A DNA stretch of 64,000 nucleotides, taken from positions 1,984,001-2,048,000 of the forward strand of contig CAXXUJ010000001.1 of assembly GCA_963677695.2 (NCBI GenBank), in the 5' to 3' direction. Shown one piece after another: positions 51,627 through 59,654 of the stretch (position 1 is the first letter of the stretch; the number at the start of each line of letters is the position of its first letter). The position numbers and the translations under genes were made by a program. Source of the DNA: SABI01 sp963677695 (GTDB lineage: Bacteria > Spirochaetota > Spirochaetia > Sphaerochaetales > Sphaerochaetaceae). The notes beneath the pieces are model-generated. The model did no database searches. It saw only the letters and a list, made by a program, of their open reading frames with translations, and was not told the origin of the DNA.

Positions 51627-52021
51627 TACAGCTCCTTCGATAAAAAATCGAATAAGGCTCGAAGCACAGGATAGAATTCATTGCGGATGAGTATTTCTGC
51701 TTTTTTCACGTATTCTTCATTGTATGTGTGGGCCAAGAGGTTTCTGCTTTCAAGTGCTTCAATCCAGGTATGTCCGTCTTCTATCATACCTGATCTGAAC
51801 CCTTCCTGAATTGCTTTCCTGGGTGTCGCTGCTTCGATTCCTTCAGAGGAAAGATAATCTTTGAGGGTTTTCCAGCTGAGTTCAAATGTATATTCAAAAC
51901 ACTGAACCATTCCCTGTAACTCAAACTTGTTCGGAGAGTCCAATGCCAGAAACTCTTCAAGCTGAGAAAGAGCTTTCCTATAATTCTGAAATCGCTGAAT
52001 CCATCTCACATCCTGTGCCAT
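51626..52021 (-). CDS. hepT: HepT-like HEPN ribonuclease toxin
   Basis: A 131-residue helical protein with the HEPN motif Rx4HxY: Arg93, His98 and Tyr100 in RNLLAHTY. SWKTLKDYL and ATPRKAIQEGF are typical of the HI0074/HepT branch. The catalytic residues are intact, so it should be an active RNase when not modified by MntA, whose gene follows with one base of overlap. The pair lies just outside the tRNA-Leu end where the integrative element begins. Confidence 0.88.
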   Translation of the reverse strand: MAQDVRWIQRFQNYRKALSQLEEFLALDSPNKFELQGMVQCFEYTFELSWKTLKDYLSSEGIEAATPRKAIQEGFRSGMIEDGHTWIEALESRNLLAHTYNEEYVKKAEILIRNEFYPVLRALFDFLSKEL

Positions 52022-52132
52022 ACTTTCCTCTCATGAGTATTATACAGGAATAATCGAATTACAGAAAGTGTGTTCCTGCTATGAGTGGTCAGAGAGTGAG
52101 GGGCCCTCATGAGGGGACCTCATAAAACAAGA

Positions 52133-52163
52133 AAACCTTCCAATCTGTTCGATTGAAAGGTTT
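52133..52163 (-). terminator. Native terminator of the tRNA-Leu locus
   Basis: Arms AAACCTTCCAATC and GATTGAAAGGTTT form a 13-bp stem with one mismatch. On the minus strand it directly follows the tRNA 3' end and is followed by TTTTCTTGTTTT. Confidence 0.75.
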
Positions 52164-52167
52164 CTGA

Positions 52168-52220
52168 TGCGGCCGAGAGGACTTGAACCTCCACGGACTA
52201 ATGTCCACTAGCCCCTCAAA
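52168..52220 (-). other. 3' fragment of tRNA-Leu: attachment site of an integrative element
   Basis: The minus strand holds the anticodon loop (GAG), 3' anticodon strand, a class II variable arm (GGAC-ATTA-GTCC), a complete T-arm around TTCAAGT and the acceptor strand CGGCCGC plus A. The 5' half of the tRNA is absent: sequence to the right does not complete the anticodon stem. This is the displaced end left when an element integrates at a tRNA 3' half, so the element lies to the right. Confidence 0.85.
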
Positions 52221-52350
52221 AGGCAAATCATGTTTTCTTTGACGTTCTTTCATGTTCCTATTTTACACCAAAACTGTTTAAATACAAGTACTTAGTTGTT
52301 CTTTCTTGTTCCTTTATGTTCTTATTGATTGTCAAAAAATTACTTTCAAT

Positions 52351-52386
52351 TGGTGTCCATACTGGTGTCCATTCTGGTGTCCATAG
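52351..52386. repeat. 12-bp tandem repeat, three copies
   Basis: TGGTGTCCATAC, TGGTGTCCATTC and TGGTGTCCATAG follow each other without gap. Further left, GTTCTTTC/TGTTCCT motifs recur between 52245 and 52321. Both may be arm-type recombinase sites near the attachment site. Confidence 0.6.
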
Positions 52387-52387
52387 A

Positions 52388-52798
52388 TTATTTCATGGTC
52401 AGAGCATCAATCAGATTATTCTGGTATGAGCCGTTTTTTACTTCACATTCCCAGATGACAATCACTCTCCAGCCGAGTGATTCCAAGTCGGTAATGTTCT
52501 GTAGATCCCGTTCAACATTCCGCCTGAACTTCTCCTCCCAGAACTCTGTATGAGTCTTAGGGGAGGAGGAGTACTTACAGTTCTCGTGTCGGTGCCAGAA
52601 ACAGCCGTGGACGAATATTACCGTTTTATACTTCGGCAGTACGATATCCGGTTTCCCTGGGAGATCTTTTCGGTGGATCCGGAACCTGTAACCGTTGGCA
52701 TGGAGAAATTTCCGGACAAGGATTTCAGGCTTTGTGTTCTTGCCTTTGATCTGAGACATGTTCCAGCTACGTCTGGCTGGCGGTAAATGGTCACTCAT
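52388..52798 (-). CDS. vsr: Very short patch repair endonuclease (Vsr)
   Basis: A 136-residue Vsr protein: RRSWNMSQIKGKNTKPEILV (catalytic-region start), RFRIHRKDLPGKPDIVLPKY with the metal-binding Asp, and FVHGCFWHRHENC with zinc-site residues. Vsr nicks beside T:G mismatches left by deamination of 5-methylcytosine. It is normally encoded with a Dcm-type cytosine methyltransferase; none lies nearby. It is the first gene inside the element after the attachment site. Confidence 0.92.
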   Translation of the reverse strand: MSDHLPPARRSWNMSQIKGKNTKPEILVRKFLHANGYRFRIHRKDLPGKPDIVLPKYKTVIFVHGCFWHRHENCKYSSSPKTHTEFWEEKFRRNVERDLQNITDLESLGWRVIVIWECEVKNGSYQNNLIDALTMK

Positions 52799-52881
52799 TG
52801 TATAAAAATATAATTTTTCTCACACAATTGTATCATTTTTTGTTATAATTATGTAGCAGATTTAGAACAAAGGAGAAGCAT

Positions 52882-53379
52882 ATGGCAATTGAAAGCAGAT
52901 ATGACGTGTTGTCTGTATGCCGACACGTTGTTAACTATTGTAATGAGAAAGGTATTTATATCGATAATCTGAAACTGCAGAAACTTCTGTATTTTATTCA
53001 GGCAAATTTCCTATATGAAACCAAAGGCGCTCAGGCTTGTTTTAACGAAAATATCGTAGCGTGGCGATATGGGCCAGTAGTTGTCGAGGCTTACGAAAAC
53101 TTTAAAATGTATGGCAGCTCTATAATTCCACCAGTGGAATATTTCACTGAGATGGATCCCGATTCATGGACTTTCAAGAAAGTGAGATTCGTTGATCAAA
53201 TTAAGAAAAATGAAGATGATGCTGAATTGATAGATGATATGATCGATCAATTGGGAGGCTATTCAAGTACTCAACTTGTAGAAATTACTCATCGTCAGGA
53301 TCCATGGTTAAATGCATTTGCCCAAGGTATGCATACGGTTATAGAAAAAGAAGCACTCTTCAACTTCTTTAAAGACTAG
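52882..53379 (+). CDS. Panacea-domain (DUF4065, SocA/GepA-like) antitoxin
   Basis: A 165-residue protein with the Panacea signature LKLQKLLYFIQANFLYETKG followed by NIVAWRYGPVVVEAYENF. Panacea proteins are antitoxins that neutralise many unrelated toxins encoded next to them. AAAGGAG precedes the ATG. The gene is followed after 14 bp by an unrelated membrane protein on the same strand, the natural candidate toxin. Base composition here is lower in GC than the neighbouring chromosome, fitting acquisition. Confidence 0.88.
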   Translation: MAIESRYDVLSVCRHVVNYCNEKGIYIDNLKLQKLLYFIQANFLYETKGAQACFNENIVAWRYGPVVVEAYENFKMYGSSIIPPVEYFTEMDPDSWTFKKVRFVDQIKKNEDDAELIDDMIDQLGGYSSTQLVEITHRQDPWLNAFAQGMHTVIEKEALFNFFKD

Positions 53380-53393
53380 GAACGCTTACACTT

Positions 53394-54413
53394 ATGGGTT
53401 TTAATCCGAATAAAAATGCTGAAACGCATTCGGCAGCTGAAGATTCATGTGTAATTATAGCCAATGAAAAAATTACAGATATTCTTAACCTTGTATTTTT
53501 TGAAGAAGATGAAAGTGAACCCGAAAAATATCCTGAAGAAGATTTAATTCAGAAATTGCATGAGAACCTATTGGAATTTGCACGAAATGAAAAAATTAGG
53601 ATTCCCTATTACCAAATAACGGTTGTGGTTCACCGAATTCTTGAAAATACAAGAAATTATGATGATTTAAAAAGCTCGAGAGTGGATGATGGAAGGCAGA
53701 GGCTAACTAAAATTTCTGATTCGGAGTCAGCCAAAGGGGATCCGGATCTTGGAAAGCTTATAATTAAACTTCTTGATCATATCGATCTTGCAGCACTTCA
53801 ATTCGAATCAATAGATAGAAAAGTACAGAGTGTCTCAGACAGAATCGAAGAAAAAGCTGAAGAACTCAGGAAGGATTCTGAATTGATAGGTGAAAAAGCC
53901 GAGAAAATCAGAATTGATTCCGCGTCGATTGAAGAGAAGATGGAAGAAACAGAGGCTGCTATAAAAGAATTAAAAGATTCTATCTATTCTCAAATCATAG
54001 CGATCGTAGCAATCTTCACTGGTATAGCCTTTGTTTTATTCGGTGGTGTGTCGGCACTGAGCGGAATCAAGGATGCTGTTCAAACGAATGGAACGGCTTT
54101 TTTAAGAGTATTGTCCTATGCTTCAGTGATCGGTGTTTTTGTGATTGGTGCTGTACTTCTCTTCTTCCGGTTTGTTTTGGTATTAACACAGAAACCGGTT
54201 TCTTCTAAAGAATGGACTATAAAAAGTGGCATGATTACATTCTGGGTGCTTGTTGGCCTGGCTGTAAGTCTAGCAACAGCGAGCGTTGTTTTGCATTTTA
54301 CAGCTGATAAATCAGACAATTTTGATTCAGCTACTATGAATAAGATTGAGTTGCGAGTCGAGTCTGAAAAATCCCTTCTGGTTCAAGAAAAGCTAGCAAC
54401 AGACTACCTCTGA
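53394..54413 (+). CDS. Coiled-coil membrane protein, candidate toxin paired with the Panacea antitoxin
   Basis: A 339-residue protein of unknown family. Residues 1-135 are acidic and soluble. Residues 138-200 form a heptad-rich coiled coil with repeats of the kind EEKAEELRKDSELIGEKAEK. Three membrane helices follow (about 201-222, 237-265, 277-302), then a 37-residue tail. AGGAA lies ten bases before the ATG. Its position 14 bp behind a Panacea antitoxin suggests a membrane-acting toxin or abortive-infection effector. No catalytic motif is visible. The pairing is inferred from gene order. Confidence 0.75.
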   Translation: MGFNPNKNAETHSAAEDSCVIIANEKITDILNLVFFEEDESEPEKYPEEDLIQKLHENLLEFARNEKIRIPYYQITVVVHRILENTRNYDDLKSSRVDDGRQRLTKISDSESAKGDPDLGKLIIKLLDHIDLAALQFESIDRKVQSVSDRIEEKAEELRKDSELIGEKAEKIRIDSASIEEKMEETEAAIKELKDSIYSQIIAIVAIFTGIAFVLFGGVSALSGIKDAVQTNGTAFLRVLSYASVIGVFVIGAVLLFFRFVLVLTQKPVSSKEWTIKSGMITFWVLVGLAVSLATASVVLHFTADKSDNFDSATMNKIELRVESEKSLLVQEKLATDYL

Positions 54414-54531
54414 GGTTGGAAATGACCAGACTGCTTTAGGCATGAAAACGACCTTTTAGAGGGCATTTCACAAATATTGGAGAGTATTTAAGCAATCAGT
54501 ATTATTATCTTAAATGGCACCAGATATTAAG

Positions 54532-54831
54532 CTAGTACTTTGGAAGGTCTCCAAGATTATCTTTTTCGGTCGAATTTTGTTCAGTTTTAATATATGTGAC
54601 ACCGTTGACAGGTACCGGTATAACTTCAGCACCACGAATCCAGTGTCCTTCATCGTATGTGTAAGTTATAAACTTTACACCGATATCAAGATAAGAAACA
54701 ACAACTTCTCGCCTCATGCGAGAACTATTCCTAGTAGGCAAATCCCGAACTTCAACTTCATTGATATGTTTTTCTTCGCTATCATATTTTACTGCTGTTA
54801 TGGCATACTCTGATTTTGGGACGACTCGCAT
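54532..54831 (-). CDS. DUF3892 protein, first copy
   Basis: A 99-residue protein with YAITAVKYDSEEKHINEVEV at the start and YIKTEQNSTEKDNLGDLP at the end, the two conserved ends of DUF3892. Such small proteins are common on plasmids and phages; function unknown. The first part contains an Arg/Ser patch (PTRNSSRMRREVVVSYL). It is followed upstream (110 bp) by a second, diverged copy. Confidence 0.75.
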   Translation of the reverse strand: MRVVPKSEYAITAVKYDSEEKHINEVEVRDLPTRNSSRMRREVVVSYLDIGVKFITYTYDEGHWIRGAEVIPVPVNGVTYIKTEQNSTEKDNLGDLPKY

Positions 54832-54941
54832 ATCTTCTCCTTTATTCTCCTAGACAACCAGTTCCCTATTGTGGGATGAAGCTGTCTTTTTAAAATGCGC
54901 CAATATCCACCATGGAGCCTTCATTGTTAAATAAGGCATGA

Positions 54942-55277
54942 TTAATCTATCTCAAGAATGTTCTCCAGATTGTCGCTTGTTGTGCTATTTGCATCAGTAC
55001 GAAGGTATCGGTTGTCTACAACGTGAATTTTAGCACCAGGCTTGAATTCATATTTTGAATCTTTGCTAATGAGTTTGAATGTCCAGATATTATTACTTTC
55101 GTCAGAAGTGATGTCATTTATCACTTCTCGTTTTGTTCTCTTCGTGCAGTGTTTCTCCACATATTCTTTAGCTTCAAACTGCCATTCGAACTTCTCTGAA
55201 ATGTATGACGCGGTATAACAATGCGTTATATTCCCGTCATCGTTTTTCTTCACAGCGTAAACGTCATAGTCAGCCAT
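54942..55277 (-). CDS. DUF3892 protein, second copy
   Basis: A 111-residue protein with DVYAVKKNDDGNITHCYTAS at the start and YLRTDANSTTSDNLENILEI at the end, matching the same conserved ends as its neighbour. The middle, EFKPGAKIHVVDNRY, is also typical. Two diverged copies side by side suggest duplication or separate acquisition within the element. Function unknown. Confidence 0.75.
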   Translation of the reverse strand: MADYDVYAVKKNDDGNITHCYTASYISEKFEWQFEAKEYVEKHCTKRTKREVINDITSDESNNIWTFKLISKDSKYEFKPGAKIHVVDNRYLRTDANSTTSDNLENILEID

Positions 55278-55414
55278 TGAGTAGCCTCCTGGTTTTCATA
55301 TGACATATATTACCATGCGTGGCTTGATATGTAAAATGCTATTCATGTTATTAAGGAGATGGTAATACGAAGACATGATTTTTACTCCTTGATTATTATA
55401 TAAAGCAATTTTAC

Positions 55415-55840
55415 TTAAACAGCCCTATCCATTAATTCCTTAAACTTTGAATGTGCTTTTTCCCCTTCATCGTAATAGTAACATTCAGCTTTGGAAGAGC
55501 TAAAATTATCACTATAGTTCTTATGAAAAGCTGTAGGAGCGCCTATGTATGGACCATCAAAGTCTGGAAAAAATTGATTATATGTTAGGTCAATTACAAT
55601 ATCGTTATTCCATATAATCCATACATGAGTCTGAGTCGAATCACTCTCTTGGCCTATTGCGATATTAACATTTTTAAACCCTTGTTCAAGCAAATATGTC
55701 CCAAGTAATATTGAAGCGGGCATGCATGCCCCTTTTGGAAATAGAGGCATCGCATCAGCCTTGATGTCTCTATGATATTTTTGCAAAACTTCATAAGCCT
55801 TATTGGCGATTTGTTTCATTTGCTCATACAACATCTTCAT
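55415..55840 (-). CDS. Papain/transglutaminase-like small protein
   Basis: A 141-residue protein in which GACMPASILLGTYL, THVWIIWNNDIVIDLTYNQF provide a Cys, a His and an Asp in the order and spacing of transglutaminase-like cysteine hydrolases. It could be a small peptidase, deamidase or a toxin of that fold. There is no signal peptide. It stands alone between DUF3892 genes and the next operon. Assignment rests on motif order only. Confidence 0.5.
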   Translation of the reverse strand: MKMLYEQMKQIANKAYEVLQKYHRDIKADAMPLFPKGACMPASILLGTYLLEQGFKNVNIAIGQESDSTQTHVWIIWNNDIVIDLTYNQFFPDFDGPYIGAPTAFHKNYSDNFSSSKAECYYYDEGEKAHSKFKELMDRAV

Positions 55841-55852
55841 AAAAAGTCACTA

Positions 55853-56149
55853 CTATATTTGTGATCCCCTCGATTTATTCATTCCATCCCACACCCTCAC
55901 CACCATCACCGGCTCCGGAAACTCTTCTTCCTTCCTCGGCGAGAGATCCTCTGCTACCCACAGCCCGAAGTACTCCACATCATCCTCATCGTAGACCCTG
56001 AAGGAGCTGTACACATCCGGGTCAAACTCAATTCCATCCGGGAGGGGAGAGACAAAGGACATCCGATTCCCGCGGGATTCGAGATCCGCAGCATACTCCT
56101 TCCCTTCGAAGGTGAATCTGGTTGAGTCATGTTCCTGGAATCTAGTCAT
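55853..56149 (-). CDS. Small acidic protein, last gene of the NDT/TIR-like operon
   Basis: A 98-residue protein rich in Glu, Asp and aromatic residues (FDPDVYSSFRVYDEDDVEYFGLW, then PVMVVRVWDG). No family recognised. Its ATG overlaps the stop of the preceding 54-codon gene (ATGA), so it belongs to the operon starting at 57850. Confidence 0.65.
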   Translation of the reverse strand: MTRFQEHDSTRFTFEGKEYAADLESRGNRMSFVSPLPDGIEFDPDVYSSFRVYDEDDVEYFGLWVAEDLSPRKEEEFPEPVMVVRVWDGMNKSRGSQI

Positions 56150-56310
56150 TTTTTCTCAGGACGGGTTGGCCGTTGTTCTCTTTCTTGCTCCTGTTGTCTT
56201 TTTTGTGATTTACCATGCTCAGCAGGAGATTCCGGTCTTCCAGGCTTTTCTGGCTTTTCACCTCTTTTTTGCTCACCCATTCGATTCTTCATTTCATCTA
56301 ACAATCCCAT
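56146..56310 (-). CDS. Very small charged protein (54 residues)
   Basis: The frame starts at ATG 56310 inside the end of the upstream gene and ends with TGA overlapping the next ATG. The product starts MGLLDEMKNRMGEQKRG and is rich in Lys, Glu, Pro and Gln, so it is probably disordered. Overlaps on both sides speak for a real gene. Function unknown; it might be a linker or regulator of its neighbours. Confidence 0.6.
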   Translation of the reverse strand: MGLLDEMKNRMGEQKRGEKPEKPGRPESPAEHGKSQKRQQEQEREQRPTRPEKK

Positions 56311-56843
56311 TTTTCATCCTCTTTTAATATAAAAATCTTTGAAAATTCCCATCCAATATTCCCATGTTTTTTATTGTTCACAAGGAAAAAGTATACTTCT
56401 ACTACTTTTATCGTCGAGGGTACAATGAAATCGGCAATAAATTCATCACTTTCACCTGGTTCAATTTCAATAGGGTCCTTAGAAAGATTATATTCCCGTT
56501 GATAAATCATTGGCCAAGATATTTTTGGTGTGTTCATATCCATTTGATCAAATCCCTTGTACAACTCCACTGAGAACCCATCTTCTAAAGGAAATATCTG
56601 TTTAATCTTGATTTCTGCCTTACTTCCTTTGAACATAACAGTCCCAATATTTTTAATCAGAACTTTGAAGCGGATATAACTTGAAATGTCATCATATTTC
56701 ATTACGTTTAGCTCAATGTTTTCGACTAGGATTTTATATTTCCCAATACGATTTTGAACGTATAGTTTGTACGTCCAGAAACCCGCAATAAATATTGCTA
56801 TTGTCGAAACGATCATCTGAGTGATTTCAAAAAAGTCTCTCAT
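56298..56843 (-). CDS. Single-span membrane protein with beta-rich domain
   Basis: A 181-residue protein. A hydrophobic helix (IVSTIAIFIAGFWTYKLYV, residues about 11-29) is followed by an Ig-like beta-rich domain (FKVLIKNIGTVMFKGSKAEI, DPIEIEPGESDEFIADFIVP), most likely cytoplasmic or periplasmic depending on orientation. Its ATG overlaps the stop of the zinc-ribbon/NDT-like gene by four bases, indicating coupled expression. A membrane partner next to a nucleotide-acting enzyme is common in bacterial defence operons. No family recognised. Confidence 0.72.
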   Translation of the reverse strand: MRDFFEITQMIVSTIAIFIAGFWTYKLYVQNRIGKYKILVENIELNVMKYDDISSYIRFKVLIKNIGTVMFKGSKAEIKIKQIFPLEDGFSVELYKGFDQMDMNTPKISWPMIYQREYNLSKDPIEIEPGESDEFIADFIVPSTIKVVEVYFFLVNNKKHGNIGWEFSKIFILKEDEKWDC

Positions 56844-57850
56844 TCCTTTTTATCCTTAAACGTCCCCATCCCTACAGTCGCGCGAATACGAACAGCGAGA
56901 TCATCTCTCGCTTTTTCGATTGATTCTTCATCCCAGACAATGAAGTTGTTATGGCTTACATCGAAATGGACTTTTTTATTTTCCTTTTCATTCCCATTGA
57001 ACCAGCTATCATGACAGATACTGATGACTTCCTTTCCGAGACCCTTAGCATATCCTGCTTCATAGTAGACGCCTCCTCGATATCCTGAATATTCCACAAC
57101 TGCGAAGGCACTTTCCTTTATCAGGGCAATAATTTCATCCACAACGTTGTCATTGAATCTTCTGTCAGAGACTCTTTTCGCATCATATCCTGCAAGTAGA
57201 CAACCCGGTTCAATGATCTCTTCCCACACTGTTTTGTTGATTGGCACATCATCGTTAAACCACATCGCAACGAACGCCTGATCTGGTTTGACTGCATTTT
57301 CGCGTTCATATTGTTCAATATAATGCATCCCGTCTAAGGTTATTTCTGCTTCCAGTGTATCATCTGTGCAGAGATCAATTAACATATCCTTATACTTGAG
57401 GATTCCCACAAGAGAAAGAGCTTCTTGATCAGATTGGGCATATGCGGCTTCTTTAGGGAACTCTATATACTGTCCATAATTCTTGGTTTTCTGATTGATA
57501 TACTTTAGTAGTTTTATCGGTTTTTCAGAAATTCTCTGAGGAATTAACGGGAAATTTTTTTCTATATTCAAAGACTCACGCTTAAATAAAGGGAAATTCT
57601 TTTCAATTTCAAGGTACTCTAGACTTGGATCGGAAGTTTGAAGCCTTCTCTCTTTATTGTTGATTTCCAATAGATAGCCTGCGAAGAGGTATGCTTTAGA
57701 TTTGAAATCAGGATCCGTTTTAAGATCGAACTCAATGGTGTAAATTCCACATTGAGGGCAATTGAAAGACTCTCCAGTATTACCATGATGGGGATAAACA
57801 GTTCCAGTATCAGAACCACACAGAGGGCATTTAATATTATCTAAACTCAT
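56840..57850 (-). CDS. Zinc-ribbon protein with C-terminal deoxyribosyltransferase/TIR-like domain, candidate defence effector
   Basis: A 336-residue protein. Cys8, Cys11, Cys31 and Cys34 form a zinc ribbon. A helical middle contains a repeated IEKNFPL motif (82-88 and 96-102). The C-terminal domain (about 188-330) begins QAFVAMWF (192-198), has a SAFAVVEYSGYRGG stretch and VYYEAGYAKGLGK with Glu264, and ends with HFDVSHNNFIVWD. This is the pattern of nucleoside 2-deoxyribosyltransferase-like Rossmann domains related to TIR enzymes, where the glutamate attacks a glycosidic bond. It is the first gene of a four-gene overlapping operon. An NAD- or nucleotide-cleaving role in phage defence is inference. 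Confidence 0.72.
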   Translation of the reverse strand: MSLDNIKCPLCGSDTGTVYPHHGNTGESFNCPQCGIYTIEFDLKTDPDFKSKAYLFAGYLLEINNKERRLQTSDPSLEYLEIEKNFPLFKRESLNIEKNFPLIPQRISEKPIKLLKYINQKTKNYGQYIEFPKEAAYAQSDQEALSLVGILKYKDMLIDLCTDDTLEAEITLDGMHYIEQYERENAVKPDQAFVAMWFNDDVPINKTVWEEIIEPGCLLAGYDAKRVSDRRFNDNVVDEIIALIKESAFAVVEYSGYRGGVYYEAGYAKGLGKEVISICHDSWFNGNEKENKKVHFDVSHNNFIVWDEESIEKARDDLAVRIRATVGMGTFKDKKE

Positions 57851-57972
57851 GATATCTCCTTTTTGTATATTTCAATCAAAATTGCTGTCTAAAAGAAAAT
57901 CTCACCCCACAAACACAATCTTCCCTTCTCTCCGAAGAATTGTTAGCTTATTATTTTGCGTGCCCCTAAACT

Positions 57973-58347
57973 TCAGGCAGTCCCTTTACTTCTGTTCTCC
58001 ACAGGAACCCACGAGTCCACCATCGCATTCACTATTTGAATGTTTCCTTCATCGCACATCGTCAGCTTGTGTGCGATCTCCTTCACGAGAGGGTTGCTGT
58101 CGATGGATTTAAGTACAGGATCACCGATCTCCTCCCCGGTCACGAGGTAGTCGAGGGAGACGTGCAGGGCGGAGATCGTATGAAACTGGAATCCAGAACG
58201 TTTTATATATTTAAAATCCCATTCACGTCTATTGGAATTCTTAATAAATCTCCCACATAAAAACCAGAAAGAGAGCCGGATCCGACTGCTCAGGATCAAA
58301 ATTCCCGGAGGCGAATCAGACTCTCTCAACAAATGTAAAGATAACAT
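57973..58347 (-). pseudogene. Remnant of an XRE-family (phage-type) repressor
   Basis: The C-terminal part reads ISALHVSLDYLVTGEEIGDP and KEIAHKLTMCDEGNIQIVNA, matching the end of a helix-turn-helix domain and linker of XRE regulators. The first part (up to about 58200) is not recognisable as an HTH and probably joins unrelated DNA. No valid start is seen. It appears to be a decayed repressor of the element. Confidence 0.55.
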
Positions 58348-58368
58348 GATTCTTTATATTCTACTAGA

Positions 58369-58500
58369 GTGAGATTCTTATGCCTGAGAGAACAGCATAG
58401 GGCTTGTGCCGAATTTATCTGTGCAGACCCTGATTATAAACAGTGTGCAGAGAATGCTCTTCAGTCAGATCCCGGGTTTGAGAAAGAAATGACCGATTGA
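58369..58500 (+). pseudogene. Short coding remnant, unidentified
   Basis: From GTG 58369 the frame ends with CADPDYKQCAENALQSDPGF and eight more residues. It looks like natural protein but is only 43 residues and has no ribosome site. Possibly the tail of a lost gene. Confidence 0.25.
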
Positions 58501-58539
58501 CCAGATCGAGATAACAACTCCCGGAGGTCAATCATACTC

Positions 58540-58845
58540 TCAAATCGTATTTTCAATGAACTTACTAGGATCAACAGTCCCATTGGGTTCAATAAAAAAC
58601 TGAAATAATAGTACCACTAACTGCAATCCGTCAGGATCCAATTCCCCATGGAAGCGGTCAGCACTGACTCTTAGGGTATTATCATCCTCGGATAGGTGAA
58701 TTGTCAAGAGTAGCAGAGACGCTTCTACTGAAAAGAGAGTCACCTGAGGGTGTTCAAGACTCCCAGTTAAGGAAGCACTCCCAAGGACTCTTATGAATGC
58801 TGTCGGTCTTTCCAATAGAGCCTGATACCTGGTCCGGTCCGGCAC
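58540..58845 (-). CDS. Uncertain hypothetical protein
   Basis: A 101-codon frame from GTG 58845 with a hydrophobic centre (VTLFSVEASLLLLTIHLSED) and the end FFIEPNGTVDPSKFIENTI. There is no ribosome site and the region around is decayed. It may be a real small protein or a remnant. The segment CCCGGAGG..CAATCAT.CTCTC near its end recurs in altered form near 58304-58325. The rest of 57851-59654 holds remnants only. Confidence 0.3.
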   Translation of the reverse strand: MPDRTRYQALLERPTAFIRVLGSASLTGSLEHPQVTLFSVEASLLLLTIHLSEDDNTLRVSADRFHGELDPDGLQLVVLLFQFFIEPNGTVDPSKFIENTI

Positions 58846-59007
58846 CCAAAGCCGGGGGTGATATCAGACTCTGTATGAAGGTCTAGGTCTTGAGCCACTC
58901 CAAGACACCTCATTTAAGGGTGATAGCTCAAGATCAGCCTCATAGTTGATCTTATCATTCAAGGGAGTGATGTGCAAGAATCAGAATGCTGTATGGCTTT
59001 TTATGAT

Positions 59008-59385
59008 TTAGTTCCTTTCTTCAAAGTTCTGCAAAGAAGAGGGGAGACCTCCTGATCCGGCAATATCAAGCACGGCATCCCAGGTACTCTCCTCTCGTAA
59101 CAAGGAACTCTGCTGGAGGTAGGCAGGCGAACAAAGCCCGGTCGCTCCACAGAATCCCTTATTGCCTCTCATAATCTTCCATTCTTCTGGAGATGTATAG
59201 CTCCGGAGATGAGGATGTTTTTCTGCTAATTCGTTGATGTGAAGGCAGATCAGAAATCGTTTACTTTTGCCATACTTTCGTACTACTTTTACCCTACTAA
59301 GTTGTACATATGATACTGAATAGTGCAGTATGGGAATCCGGTGAGAAATTGCATAAATCGTGCTGTTGGAACTATGATTTTCAAT
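59008..59385 (-). pseudogene. Start-less open frame of about 125 codons, unidentified
   Basis: The minus strand is open from 59385 to 59011 and contains natural-looking stretches such as VRKYGKSKRFLICLHINELA and SYTSPEEWKIMRGNKGFCGA, but there is no ATG, GTG or TTG near its beginning. I take it as a decayed gene of the element; an unusual start codon is possible. No family recognised. Confidence 0.4.
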
Positions 59386-59405
59386 CTAAGTTCAAGCAGA
59401 GCTGC

Positions 59406-59555
59406 TTACGATCCAAGTAAACCTTCCAGATCGAATTTCTTCTGCTCTTTCTCACAGTGCCTGTTTTTCTCATCTATGATCCTCGATCCCCATTCAGAAC
59501 AGAATGAAGTAGTGGCAGCTTCCTGTTTTTCGACCTGACTCAGCTCTTTGAAAGG
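59406..59555 (-). pseudogene. Start-less remnant resembling a zinc-ribbon end
   Basis: The 49-codon frame contains FCSEWGSRIIDEKNRHCEKE followed by QKKFDLEGLLGS. It looks like a zinc ribbon in which the second cysteine of each CxxC pair has been lost (Trp and Glu instead). It lacks a start codon. It lies between the replication ATPase and the preceding remnant. Confidence 0.35.
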
Positions 59556-59601
59556 CTATATCAACATTTCTTACCTGATCATTGATAGGGAGGGGTACTT
59601 C

Positions 59602-59627
59602 GGTACTCTCCTAAAGGAGAGAGTACC
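59602..59627 (-). terminator. Hairpin after the replication ATPase gene
   Basis: GGTACTCTCC pairs with GGAGAGAGTACC (two-base bulge) around TAAA. It lies amid several copies of GGTACT/AGTACC between 59590 and 59705. No T-run follows. Confidence 0.4.
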
Positions 59628-59654
59628 ATTAGTACCAGAACCTCAACCTTATAA

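Noticed and set aside
56129..56332. A plus-strand 67-codon Cys/Phe-rich frame
   Set aside because: It is antisense to the coupled 54-residue gene in the overlapping operon and has no ribosome site.
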